A DNA stretch of 64,000 nt from Limnanthes douglasii subsp. nivea (lineage: Eukaryota > Streptophyta > Magnoliopsida > Brassicales > Limnanthaceae). Position 1 is the stretch's first letter, and the number at the start of each line of letters is the position of its first letter. The translations under genes and the position numbers were made by a program. Below are positions 45,081-56,513 of the stretch, one piece after another. The stretch is taken from contig JAUPFV010000002.1 of the NCBI GenBank assembly GCA_036936605.1, positions 266,236,770 through 266,300,769 of the forward strand, given 5' to 3'. Under the pieces are notes generated by a model. It made no database searches. It was given only the letters and a program-made list of their open reading frames with translations, and was not told the DNA's origin.

Positions 45081-45592
45081 GTGATATAAGTGATGTTTAT
45101 AATGATTAATTAAAACTTAAATAAAGTTTAAGATGATTTTTAATCAATTTTATCAAGATAATAAGACAGATATTGGAATTAGAGTAAATTACTTTTAGTA
45201 TCCAATTTTTTTTTTTTTAAATTATTATTTAGTATTCAACAAACATGGGTGATCAATAAATATATTTTTAACATATATTGTTTTAAATAGCATTTAGATA
45301 TAAATAAAAGTACTTATCATTTTTTTTTCATATTCTATATTTTCACAAATATTTCGTACTGAACAGTTTCATAAGACTGTGTAATGATTTATTTTTAAAA
45401 ACAAATTAGGACTTTTATTAGGATTTAGGGTAAAAAAATTATTATATAATTTTGTAATTAATTTTATATTTGTATTTTATATGCTTTTAATATTAAATCC
45501 GGTTTACTCAATTCTATTTTGTCAATTATTTTGTGAATCAATTAATTATTTTTACATGTTATGTTTGTTTTTTGATATAAAAAGCGGTAAAT
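43991..45592. other. AT-rich stretch without recognised gene
   Basis: Only short ORFs, a short CA run near 44357 and the microsatellite at 45020-45080. No retroelement domain was seen. Confidence 0.5.
45020..45080. repeat. (TTA)n microsatellite, about 20 units
   Basis: An uninterrupted TAT/ATT trinucleotide run of about 60 bp. Length and purity suggest it is polymorphic. Confidence 0.97.
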
Positions 45593-45611
45593 TATATATA
45601 TATATATATAT
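45593..45611. repeat. Short (TA)n run
   Basis: About nine TA units, roughly 90 bp beyond the last recognisable part of LINE-C (read on minus). It might be part of that element's 3' tail. Confidence 0.85.
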
Positions 45612-45763
45612 AATATTTACATGAACAAGCCGGTGAAAAGAAACCGGTAACATAACGGACAACATACACAAAAAACATGGGTGGTTGAAAAAATAAAGAG
45701 GTACACGCCAGAAAGCTAAGAAAATTATATAGGCCAGTTTATCTTAAGGCCGAAGAAGCGGTA

Positions 45764-48700
45764 TCAGAGGTCAGATATAACGCGGTGGGTCAACGAAACT
45801 GAGAGATTGAGAGTTCTTGAAGATTCGTGCATTCCTTTCAACCAAATATGGTTGATAAACAAGAAAAAATCATCACACCAAAAGTGTCCAGTGCTAGTAG
45901 CGGATGGGGTCCAAGAGCTTGCTTTCGCAAGCCAAGAGGACGGGGAGGAGGGACATGAGTTGATGTTAAGTTTTCTGGAGATGGCTTCCCAAATGGAGGA
46001 AGAGTAATTGAAGTTGATAAGGTTGTGTTCTAAATTTTTAGGGCAGTTTTGGCAGATAAAACAATCAGGTGGAGAATCCAGATCCCAACCAATGAGTTTA
46101 TCCTGGGTGGATAGCTTGTTATGGATTGTCATCGAGGTGATGAAGAAGTGACGCGAAATACTATATTTGTTCCAAACAAGGGAGGCCCAAAGAAATTTTC
46201 TCTTAGCGGGTCTGATGGTCTAGTAAGTGTTGCTGATGGTAAATGAGGGTCGAATCTTATTAGGAATCCAGAAGAAAGTGTTATTTTCTTCAGAGCTCGG
46301 GGGAAGGGGATTGATGGCGTCCCTAATTTCAGCAAGGAAATGTTGAAGATTCCGACGCCCCACTCTGGCTATGGAAGGCTAGGCCCACCGACCATCATGC
46401 TGAATGTCAGAAACGCGAGATAAATTTTCCATGCGATCGATATTGACGATGTTAGGACCATAGTGGTCCACCAGGGAGGAAAAGGGGAGCCACGAGTCAT
46501 ACCATATGGAAGTCAAAGAGCCATTTACAACTAAAATTTGATAGAGGCCAGAAACTTGGTTGCAAAGATTGAGGATTTGTTTCCAACCCCAACTGGCTGA
46601 GGAGGGTGGGGGAAGAGTCCGAATACTTTTTTTTTGTTGATCTTCTCAGCAAGGGTCTATTTAGTCCAGATAGAATTCTGATTTCTAGTAAGGATGCACC
46701 AAAATGATTTCAAGGCGGTCGTCTGATTCCAAAATTTGAAGTTAGGAATCCAAAGGCCGCCCTGATCTGCAGGCTAAGTGAGATTGTCCTAAGCGATCTT
46801 GTTACATGAAGTCTTCATTTCAGAACCAGACCAGAGGAAGCATAAAAAAATTTCAAAGAGTTCATTGAGAACTCTGACTGGCACTTTAATAATAGAAGAC
46901 CAGTAGACCTGGCTGGCGAATAGTATAGATTTTATAAGTTGGAGATGACCGACATGCGAGAGATGGTTCGAGATCCAGGAGCTAATGCAGTTCGTAACTT
47001 TGAGAAAAAGGGTCTACATTCGTTGTAAGATAATCAGAAGGTGATGAGTGGGACCCCAAGTTAGCGAACTGAGAGAGATCCTCCACGAATCCAAGCGGGT
47101 TCATGAGGTTGGTCTTGAGAGAAACCGAGATCCCCGAGAAGAAAGCTTGACTCTTAGACGGATTAAAATGGAGCCCAGAGAGGAGAGAGCATTCGTCAAG
47201 GACCACTTTGATGAGACAGATGAAAGAAGCGTTGGCTCGATAGAAAATCATGAGGCCATTCCCAAAGCAGAGGTTAATGATTTTGAGCTTGTGGCATTTC
47301 CAGTAGAAAATGACGGATCTTGACTTTTTCCTGAAGGATGATAGAAAGGACCTGCATGACAATAACAAAGAGATATGGGAAGAGAGGGTCTCCTTGGCGG
47401 AGACCCTCCATTCCCTAGAACGAGCTGGCGGTAGTGCCATTAATGAAAATAGCGAAAAAGAGGGTAGTGATGCACTAAATAATCGAGTTGATCATCCTAT
47501 TAAAAAATCTTATGATATAAAGAGCGTCTAGAACAAGGCTCCAACGAATGTTATCAAAATATTTTTTAAGATCAATCTTAAGGATATATTTTGGGCCTTT
47601 ACGGTTGGTATGGTAGCCATGCATGAGGTCTTAGGTGAGGAGAATGTTGTCCGAAATTGAATGGTCAGGAACGAAGGATGATTGGGAGGGGTCGATGAGG
47701 TATGGAAGATAAGCTCTAATTCTATTGGAGATAATTTTAGAAATAATATTATTAATAATGTTGCAGCAAGCAATACGTCTAAACTCAGAGGAAAGAGAAG
47801 GGAAATCCGATTTAAGGATAAGGGAAATAAGAGTTTAATTCCAAAGCGGGCACATTTTTGCTTGACAAAAGAAGTGCTTAACCGCTTTACAAACGTCAGT
47901 CCCAATGGTAGTCCAACAAGACTTGAAAAAACAAGCATTATAGCCATCAGGGCTCGGATCCTTGTCACTGATAATATTAAATAAGGATTTTTTAATCTCC
48001 TCGTCAGATATGGACTTTATCATGATGATCTGGTCGTATGAGGAAAACTGACTTTTAATGAGGGCTTGAACTCTCTCAACACCCGGGTAGGACTTGGGGC
48101 TGGGGGAGCCGAGGAGATCCTCAAAGTAGCTGAGGAAGATAATAGATATATCTATATAGTTGGAACTAACAGAACCGTCAAGGTTAACAATAAAGAGGAT
48201 TTTGTTACGTGCCCGGCAGGCTCTGATGCTGTTGTGGAAAAATTTGGAATTATGGTCCCCAAGTTTAAGCCAGGTTTCCTTTGGACTTTTGCTTGGGGAA
48301 GGATTATTTAGCACGACTATAGAAAATATAAGATCTGGCAGCCTCACGCTCGAGGGAAATGAGCGAGCTTTTGGACGGGCTCGATGCGAGGCCAAGATGG
48401 GTTTGGGCCAAGGCTAATTGGGCTTCCTCCACTATACTATTGATGTTGCCGAATTCACAATTGTTAAGAGAAGAGAGAGAAAGGGAGAAGCGATCTAATT
48501 TGATAACAATAGCACTCATAGGGCCAGCTCCGCATGAAGCTCCCCAATTTTCAGCAACCAAGGTTTGGAAGTTAGTGTGGAAGCGCCACATATTAAAAAT
48601 CTTGAAAGGCCTGAGACTTGCACCGAAAGGGATGGTAAGATAGAGGATAATCAGAGTATGGTCAAAGGTTCTCGAGAGGTTATAATGGGCAATTGAGTTT

Positions 48701-49326
48701 GGGAAAATATCGTCCCAAATACCTTTAACCATGGATCTATAAATTCTAGAGGAGATTGGATTGTCAATCTAACGATTAGACCAAGAGAAGTGGAATCCCG
48801 AAGACCTGAGGTCATCAAACCCGCTACTTTTACAACACTCGTTCTACAAGAAGATAAATATATTTCAGCGGTTTTCGTTGCTTGAACGCTCCGAAAGGGT
48901 TACATATGTCGTTAAATTTTCCAATCACAAATCTGGGTTCAGAGTCATTGGAGAAGTAAAGGTTGGAGATGTACCTCCAAAAGGGAAGACGGTCCGCAGA
49001 ATCATTGAAACCATAAACAGTAGTAAGGTTTAAAGATTGGTTTTTTGGCAATCCAATCAATACTACAGTCCATAATTTGGGGGTGGAAGTTTGAATTGTG
49101 ATGTTGGAAACGCTTGGGTTCCAAGAAACCCATATCGTACCATGATGGTGGTTTTCATAGTTAGCCTTGAAAAGCCACAATGGTAACATATTTTTATAAT
49201 GATGTTAACATTTTTATTGTTGACTTTGGTTTTAAGAAGACAAATGACATTTATGCTATTAGAGAAAATAAAATCACGAACACCTTTTGACGAATGGGGT
49301 CGTTTAAACCCCTCACAATGCAACAA
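45764..49326 (-). pseudogene. LINE-C ORF2: endonuclease, RT, zf-RVT, broken
   Basis: The endonuclease starts near 49326 with SKGVRDFIFSNSINVICLL and KTKVNNKNV (usual CL.ETKV), then LTTVYGFND (about 49020) and VIGKFNDI (about 48910), where GDFN has become GKFN. RT begins with WLKLGDHNSKFFHNSIRACR (about 48270-48210) and DPSPDGYNACFFKSCW (about 47960-47910, usual GPDG). FGNGLMIF (about 47255) stands at the active site where FADD is expected, so catalytic Asp residues are lost. SGLHFNPSKSQAFFSG follows. The zinc-binding end (46132-45764) has DCFICQNCPKNLEHNLINF. At least eight frameshifts and stops separate the parts. Confidence 0.82.
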
Positions 49327-49329
49327 GTT

Positions 49330-51847
49330 ATACGCATTGGTTAAAACTTAACTAATATTAAATTTTAGAATTAATACACATTGGGGCTAGTCCCAAACAT
49401 ACTTGACTTAGCCGGTGGCTTGGACTTGTCGGCTTGTATTTGAGGCGATATTATCATCATAAGTGGGAGGGGCAACAATTCACTATTACTATATTCAGAT
49501 AGGAAGACGATAAAAGATGCGATCATTGGCTGTTTGTCAGGTCTTCTTCAAAGAGGGCTGGTATGGGATGATTTCTTTGCGTTGGGGCAAGGGGATGCAG
49601 CAAGATCAAAGAAGCTACACCTGGTACAGATGGCTGAGAGACCCTGAAATTTAACCTGCAAGATATGTTCCTTACTTAGGAAACTGATTGTGATAGAGGA
49701 TGGAAATGAGGCAGAAGCCTACATAATGATGCATATCTTGGCAAAGTTTAGTCTGGAACGGCTAGCAGTATGGTTGTCAGCATAGATGGGTATTCCAAGG
49801 TAGCTCCCAAGGATACTGAGACCTTTTCCGACCAGAGTTCATGGGGGCATGCTATGAAATTTGACCTAGAGAGGTATTTCTGTAAGAGCTTCCTTCACTA
49901 GCGTGTCCACAGGCTCCCATTTTTTTAGGAATATGAGATGGTTGCTGAAACACCAGGGGGCCATCTCCAAGACTTGGGTGGCATTATCCACCGAGGGTAA
50001 TTTTAAAAAAACGTGACCAAAGTGGGCTTCCACTCTTGGAGGCCATGAACGCCCCAAACATGGTTCGTCAGGTATTGAACGTGGTTGGATGCATGTTTTT
50101 TGGACAAGAAGTATCCATAAAGACACTTGGCCCAGCCATCCTTGCCGCTAGTAATGGCATCCTCCAGGAATATTAACACACCTTTGTCAACCTGTAACAA
50201 ATATATTCTTTTAATATTCATGGTGGATCGCAAGTCTTGGGATTGGGAGACCACACTGGCCCAATATTGGTTGATGGGGATCGTAGTTGGTAAACTAGAT
50301 AGAGCTTCAGAAGGGGCAGGGTTCTGCATGTTGACCAACGAAGAAGGAGTGTTGAGAAGCATGAATGGTGGCATGGCTGGGCGGTTATGTCTGTTTCTCA
50401 GATAGGATCAGAGGCTGAAAGCATGAGAGATAAATAGACTAGATCGAGGACCAAGAGATCAGAGAGCCTTGGATGAACTAGAGATTACATGACCTTTGTT
50501 ATTCCTTCCCGGGTAAGATTGAGGGAAGGAAATAGAATCTGGGATCTGGTTGAGACTAGGAGGCATAAGGTTGAGACTAGCTGGATTTGGGTTGTGACTT
50601 ATAGGTATCAAGTTGATTTGTTGAGCAGAGTTAGAAGATATGAGCTGAGAGGTGTGTATGATAGTCGTGAAGTGATGGGAAGGGTCTCGGAGGGTTTACT
50701 GGGATGAGGACGATATAAAGTTAGGGTTTGGAGCATTTGGACGGTTGTGGTAAAGATGCTAGTAGGAGGGAGAGACGAAGGGTTGTGGGAATTTAGGGTA
50801 GCAATAATCGGGTTAAATAAATACTTGATTAGGGTTAACATTGTATGGGGACTGGTCAACTTGCATGGGGGTGGTGGAAGGCTTTTCAGAGAGGGATGCT
50901 TGAGCATGATGAGATGGAAGGCTACCATCATCGGTGGAATGATTGCATGCATAGGAAAGAGGGTGAGCGATTTAGAGGAAAAGATAACACTGGTTGACGG
51001 GTCTGAGATGGAACGCTCAAGACTAGAGTTGCCGGTTGTTTCGTTGCCATGCAACAGACCCTGGTTGGTGACAGATTTTGGAGAGACCTCATGGGGGCAG
51101 ATGGAGCAGCAGGGCTAAAAATCGTCTGTATGAGCTGCCCATTTCCCGATAAGATAGATTAGAGTCTCTGGACTTCGTAGGTAGAGATTAAGAATTTGAT
51201 CTCTGACAGTTTCTCTTCCTTCTCCATGGTTGCATGCTAGCTTTAGATGGAGGGGACATGGAGATGGGAGAGTCTTTTATCTTTTTATGAATCTCATCTA
51301 GGATTTTGACATTGGGTTTAGAAATGACAAAATGAATTTAAAATCGGGTCAATGGGATAGAGAGAGGGGAAACTGTACTTTTGGAGGACGAGATTGGGGA
51401 AGTTATGCCGACAGTTGACATCTATAAAGTATTGGGAGGTCGAGAACAACTACATGTGGGCATGGCAGTTATGGGGGCGGTTAAAAGAACAGAGAGAAGG
51501 TGACGATAAAGGGGATTGGCTCGACAAAGACTGGGTGAGGACAAGGGATAGTTATCAGAAAAATCAGAGGGACGGTGTTCCGGTTAAGCTTGATCAGGAG
51601 GAAGCCAAGGAACGGGGAGCGGAGGACTGTATTCGTCGAAGGAGAACCTGCTTGGAGGTCGATTTCGAGAGAGAGCTGTGGGGTGAGCCCGATATGGAGG
51701 CTTGAAGGAAGGAGGCATGTTGATCCAAGTGCCAGTCGGAGGGTGAAGACAACACAGACTCACCGTAAGCTCGCCGAAGATGTTCGCTGGTAATAGGGTG
51801 AGCATATCGTGCTCATCAGAAAGTCTTAGCGAGATAAAAAAAAACAT
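49330..51847 (-). pseudogene. LINE-C ORF1 (DUF4283), broken
   Basis: The N-terminal part (51847-50600) is rich in Pro, Ser and Thr. The DUF4283 domain lies at about 50145-49866: WAKCLYGYFLSKKHASNHVQ, then VWGVHG, VFLKLPSVDNATQVLE and WCFSNHLIFLKKWEP, matching the family's ...GYF.GK...F..V...W...G, F.F.F....D...VL...PW.......LR.W.P pattern. A following stretch (about 49800-49560) contains LGAYLGIPIYADNHTASRSR and CTRCSFF, the latter a reduced zinc knuckle. Several frameshifts break the protein. Confidence 0.75.
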
Positions 51848-51975
51848 GAGTAGAGTTTAGGAAAGCCCTCATCAACAAGCATGAATGCTTGTGCTGAGGC
51901 AAATATAGTGAAAGCAAATGAAATCAGGATTTAAAAACGAAAGATGATACATGATGCTTGATCAAGAAGTGAAGG

Positions 51976-52006
51976 GATTCTAGAGAGAGTTTCTCTCTCT
52001 AGAATC
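51976..52006. other. Perfect 14-bp inverted repeat with 3-nt loop
   Basis: GATTCTAGAGAGAG, then TTT, then CTCTCTCTAGAATC: two exactly complementary 14-base arms. It lies at the outer edge of LINE-C's 5' end, next to the tandem array, and could form a hairpin in either strand. Function unknown. Confidence 0.9.
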
Positions 52007-52019
52007 TAGCTGTTATTTT

Positions 52020-52213
52020 TCTTTACAATTTTAGTCTTACGTTCGTTTATTTTGTTATATTAGATGTTTGGATTATGTTTTCGCAACTAAATTTGTAATA
52101 AATACAAATATAAGTGTTGCACTACTAAAGATTTATTTATTTTTTTTATTTTTTTGGGGTGTTTGAAATATGTGTTCGTAAGTAATTTTGTATTATTTGT
52201 CGGAAGTGGATGT
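52020..52213 (+). repeat. Left part of a ~80-100-bp tandem array
   Basis: About two degenerate units with GTTTGGATTATGTTTTCGCA and GGGGTGTTTGAA words, 96 bp apart. The same unit resumes at 62627 on the far side of the Tat element, so the retrotransposon split one array. Confidence 0.8.
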
Positions 52214-52620
52214 TGGTGAGGTTAATTGTTGTTTGAGGGTAAATTTGTAATTTGTCTGGAGGTTTGTGGAAGTGTATGGGTGTTTTATATTTAGAGTAGA
52301 TAGTGGAGGGAGAATTAAGCAGCCTGGTTGTATTTTATTTTTATTACCCCCATTTAATGCAGGTGGTTGGGTATTTATACCCTTACATTTGGGCCTTATG
52401 GGTTTCCGGGTCATGTTTAATGGACCCGGGTCATGTTTAAAGACCTATGAGCTCTAAGTAGGAGATCAAGTATCTTAGTCAAGAAGTGTTTAGGTTTTTT
52501 AGTACTTTTGTCATAGTTCGAACAGCTCAATGGACTGAGTGTTCGAAGTGTCCTGTCCGGTCCGGTGAGTTTGGCCTGATTTGTCCTTGTTCGGAGAGGA
52601 GGCAGAATTCAGACTCATCA
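52214..52620 (-). repeat. 3' LTR of the Tat element (407 bp)
   Basis: Begins TGGTGAGG and ends ACTCATCA on +. Outside it is GATGT. On its inner side the minus strand reads AAAAAAGGGG, the polypurine tract, four bases before the LTR start. Confidence 0.97.
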
Positions 52621-52958
52621 GGAGCCCCTTTTTTAGGTGTTTGTTCAAATACCTTTGTCAAAGACCTGAAATACAGTCCGATGTCAGGGGTAGTTTTTTC
52701 CGGACAGGTTTCTCAACTTGGGCTATGGCTTTATCCGGACTGATAAAGCTTTGTGAATCCAAACAGTTTTTTTGCCAGAGTTTTTGGGACACGTGTCGCT
52801 TTCTGGTTGGTTGTTTCAGCCGTTTTTCACCTTGAATTTCGAACCCACCTTCTTCGAAAAGCAACCTCTTAATTAAAGGTGGTGACATCAGCGCCGTCTT
52901 TAATCATTACCAATCTTTTCGAATTCTCCTAGGAATCAAACTCCCTTTTCATATCTAC

Positions 52959-52966
52959 TATAAATT
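52959..52966 (+). promoter_or_regulatory. TATA box of the antisense gene in the Tat element
   Basis: TATAAATT lies about 100 bp before the ATG at 53061 and about 410 bp before that at 53370. A pyrimidine-rich leader (CATCATCACTCTCATATTT and CTTTTTCTCTCC words) follows. It is inside the retrotransposon but reads against its genomic direction. Confidence 0.5.
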
Positions 52967-53369
52967 AAAACACTTATACTGTTTCATCATCACTCTCATA
53001 TTTACTCTGTAACTTCTTAAAGCTTTTTCTCTCCAAAGAAAAAATTTACCCACATAGTTTATGTTTACAGCGAGGAACGCTCTGATCAAAGGTGGGTGGC
53101 TCAACCTTTCTGAATTAGAAAAGGCACAAAAGGTCGAAAAGGAAAGAGCATTGCAGCAAGACTACCCGTTTCGCCCATCGAAAAGCCAGTGACTTCAGCC
53201 ACAGAATCAGATCAAGGTTCTTCTTCCTCAAAAGGCATCAAGCCGAAAAATCTATTTCAAACTAATCTCTCCCCCCATTATCTCTGGTTCCTCGGTTCAA
53301 GAATCGGAACCTGTTGTTGAGCCAGGGGCAACAGTTACCAGCTTCAGAAAGCCCTCCCCCTTCTTAGCT

Positions 53370-55085
53370 ATGGGGTCAGACACTGAAACCTCCCCTCAAA
53401 ATTTAGTCGACCGGAGAAGAGGCCGGTTGGTCAAGGGTCAGGCCTCTAAGAGCACTCCTTCAAAGTCGGGTGCCAAAGACAGCAGCACTGGGTCAGAAGT
53501 GCCCATCAGAGCTCCCAAGGACAGACTGTCTGGTCCGGAGGGTAGTAACCCAGGTCTTCGAAGAGAAACCTCTGCATCAGAGCCCCAGTCGGAGGCCAGA
53601 AGCCAAGGGAACACTGAATCCCAGCAGTCCGGAGACCAGGCTGAGCCAGATCTGAACCTCCCTGCTGCTACTACTACTGAAAACCCTTCATCAATTATGG
53701 AGGAAGTAATGAAGGACTCTATCGAAGAGGCTCCATTTGAGTCTGAGCCCTCCGGTCAGACCAGTAGTGCTGTTGTTGCCAAAAAAGACAAAGGCAAAGA
53801 GAAATTGTGCTTGAGGCATCCAGATCTGCCGGAGAGTCTCGAAGGAAGGGTGGGGCCTTGTTTCCACAAAGTCAGTGTCAAGTACCTCCTCTCCCTACAA
53901 AAGATTAACTACACATTCATCCACACAGCTGAACTGGGCCGGATGCGTACAAAGTGGGGAATTCCGGAGAATGTAAAGATAAGGATCCCCATAAACCCAG
54001 AGACTCTCATGGACTGCAAATTGAGCGAAATTATTATCTTCACAGAGCTGTTCAATTGTGGGCTCAGATTCCCCTTGGACCGAGAAATTGTCAGATACTT
54101 CCATCTGATAAAGCTCTGTCCGAGCCAGTTGAGCCCCAATTCCTGGTACACCCTCATGTCCTGCATCATGGCTTCGAGGCTCTCCGGGATTCCTCTGCCA
54201 ATGGAGGAGTTTGCTGCTGTGGCCAGTCTTTGCAGAAACCACCACATCCCCTCTTACCATTTCAATATAGGGGATAATTTCAAAGCTGTAGACGACTTGC
54301 TGGAGGCGGAGAGGAATTGGAGGACCCAGTTTCTGTTTTTTAGTGGTGCTTGGGAGAATGGAAAGAAGATCAAGTCCGGGGTGAACCCAAGTCTTCTCAC
54401 AAGCAGGTGGAAGAGTGACCGTAAGTCTCCTGCTTTATATTTTTGTCTCTCTTATTTTTTTTAAAGTTAGTTTAAACTAATTGGTCTTACTTTTGCCTTA
54501 GCAGAACTGCCCAAGGAATTCAGTGATCATTTGAAAACCGGGCAGACCACTTGCACCAAGATCAACGCTTGGGCCGCTGAGAAGTGGGGGAATCGGTTCC
54601 ATGCTGCCTTCACAGGGGGCAACTTAGCAAGGTCTCACCTGTGGAACACCACAGGTCGGAGAGACTTAACCTGGGAGGAACTCACCACCCAGCCTCCTCC
54701 GGATGTAGTGCTAAAGAGGACGCATGAGCCAGACGGGACACTCTACTTGCCAGGCCGGGCCAAGGCCCCGAGTAAGATGAAGAAGAAAGGCAAGAAAGTT
54801 GTGGGGGGAGCTAACCCTGCTGAAGTACAGGAGGATGTTCTAACGCATCCAGAGGGGCTAGTTCCCAGCCAAATTGATGCGGCTCTCTTGGAAGTGGTGG
54901 AGCAAGAGACTGAAAGGCAAGAAGTGCACCCCCCAAAACCTCCAAGGGCTTCCAAAATAAATCGTAAACGGGGAGGTGAAAGTAAAGACAGGGAGGCCAA
55001 GAAGAAAAAGACCTCTAAGGGTGACGAGCTTTCTCTCCGGGCTCCGGAGCCTCCTTCCCAAGCTGATCCCACTGACCCAACATAG
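53370..55085 (+). CDS. Antisense ORF of the Tat element (gypsy-type 'transposase' domain)
   Basis: This gene lies on the strand opposite to gag-pol, between integrase and the 3' LTR. It matches the plant domain annotated as putative gypsy-type transposon (Pfam Transposase_28); its role is unknown. The N-terminus (to residue about 150) is Ser/Pro/Glu-rich. The conserved domain spans about 150-350 with FHKVSVKYLLSLQKINYTFI, PLDREIVRYF, LCPSQLSPNSW and RNWRTQFLFFSGAWE. An intron begins with GTAAGT at 54421 and ends at tandem acceptors TAG (54501) or CAG (54504); both keep the frame, giving 543 codons. The C-terminal part is lysine-rich. A TAG at 55083 ends it, yet the same frame stays open to 56018. 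The frame also extends upstream to an ATG at 53061, broken by TGA at 53190. Confidence 0.8.
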
Positions 55086-56018
55086 GCGGAGGAGATACCT
55101 GGTGACTTCCAAACCGATGAGGTCGAAGGGGGAGATCTTAACATTGATGGGGTAGACATCACTGGTCTTGGTGGGCTTGGTGAGTACTTCATTAATCTCT
55201 CCAAAGACGATTTTGCTGGGCCTTACCTCCCTCCAAGCACCTCAAACACAGTCACTTTCAATGGTAATACCTTTATTGTTTCAAGTGAAATGGACGTCAT
55301 AGCCCACTCTTTATTAAGCAATGTTCAACCTGTGCTCGTGTTGGAAAAACAAGTTCGAAATCAGGCAGACATTATCAAAGACCTTAAGTCTGACAAAGAG
55401 AGGCTATCCGACGACCTTCTTATTGCCACTTCGAATGTTGCCACTCTAAAGGAAGAAAACGAAGAGTTGAAGAGGAACCAAGAAGCGAGTACCACAAGAG
55501 TCACCACACTAGAGAATACTATCATAGAGCTCTGGGAGAAGCTGTCCGGTTTGGAGAAAGATCTTGCCACCTCAAAAGGGGAGACCAAGGCCAAAGACCA
55601 AATCATCACCAACTTAACCACTGACAAAATTGCACTTGAGAATACAGTGTCCAAAGCTGCCGAGGAGAAAGCTAGTTTGCTAAGGGAGCAGGAGGCCAAA
55701 ATCCAAGCCAAGATCGATGCTTATGCCAACAACGTGATCGACACTCAAGAGCAAATGTATGCCAAGGTAAGATCAGACATGGTCTTGCTCTTCCATGAGA
55801 AATTTCCGAAGAGGAACCTAGGGGATTTATGGCTTCGTGTAGAGGTTGAAGACCTCACATATCATACAATGGACGAAGGCGATCGGATTGGCTTCTCTAG
55901 TGCATCTTCATCTGATGACGAAGAAAACACTGGGGAGAGCCCAAATAAAGAAAAAGATGATCCTAAGGGGAAGAAGAAGGTAGATGAAGCTGAGCCATCT
56001 TCAAAGGCTCAGCCTTAA
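55086..56018 (+). pseudogene. C-terminal coiled-coil part of the antisense ORF, after a stop
   Basis: The frame continues 310 codons past the TAG at 55083. It has an acidic linker, then about 150 residues of heptad-type coiled coil (from LEKQVRNQADIIKDLK near 55340 to about 55740, with LKEENEELK and TLENTIIELWEKL), then a short globular end with RNLGDLWLRV and an acidic Ser/Asp tail. The stop fits a CAG-to-TAG change, in which case the original protein had roughly 850 residues or more (inference). Coiled coils suggest self-association. Confidence 0.7.
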
Positions 56019-56513
56019 TTTACGAATTACGTTTTACTTTTCATGTTATTTGAACCAAAGTCATTGGAAGGCCAAGGCATTCTTTTTGTAAGTGTGTCCG
56101 GTCTCTGACCGGATAGATCCTTTACTTTGTTTTGACAATTTGAAAGTCCTTGGAAGGCCAAGGCACTTAAGTTATTTTAATGAATATCTTTGTTTTGCAC
56201 AACTCTCACCTTCTCTCATAGTTTGTTTCAATTTTAATGGCTAGTGTTTAAATAGCCCTTAGTTATTTCATAGTGAGAGTGTTTAAGTTCTCTGATGACG
56301 AATGTTTAAGTGGTCATCACTCTTTTATTTCAGTCCGGATGGTGTGAGACAAAAGACAAAGTAAGAACACTTCGATTTTTTTTTAAGAAGGCATCAAATT
56401 TTATTAAAAAACCCGGACACATCATCAAAACCTCCCCGCGCCACCAGGTTAGGAAAGAGTATGCCCCCAAATATTTACATGGATATTTAAACAAGTAAAT
56501 ATTTACACAGATG

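Larger units (their letters stand above)
45700..51850 (-). mobile_element. LINE-C: L1-type LINE, heavily mutated
   Basis: On minus the order is a Pro/Ser-rich N-terminus, DUF4283 ORF1, endonuclease, RT and zf-RVT, i.e. a near full-length L1 element without an RNase H that I can see. It has higher GC than the surroundings, so long open frames also appear on the opposite strand; these are not genes. Ends are approximate: no poly(A) and no target duplication could be fixed, the left limit lying between 45610 and 45760 and the right between 51850 and 52010. Confidence 0.82.

Noticed and set aside
45759..45772. GCGGTATCAGAGG, similar to a copia primer-binding site
   Set aside because: No LTR adjoins it, and it lies at the zf-RVT end of LINE-C.
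46960..51793. Many + strand frames of 60-150 aa
   Set aside because: They lie antisense to LINE-C ORF1/ORF2 and show no family features; the higher GC of LINE-C leaves opposite frames open.
53895..54277. Minus and alternative + frames over 100 aa inside the antisense gene
   Set aside because: They are shadows of the conserved domain in frame 53370-54420.
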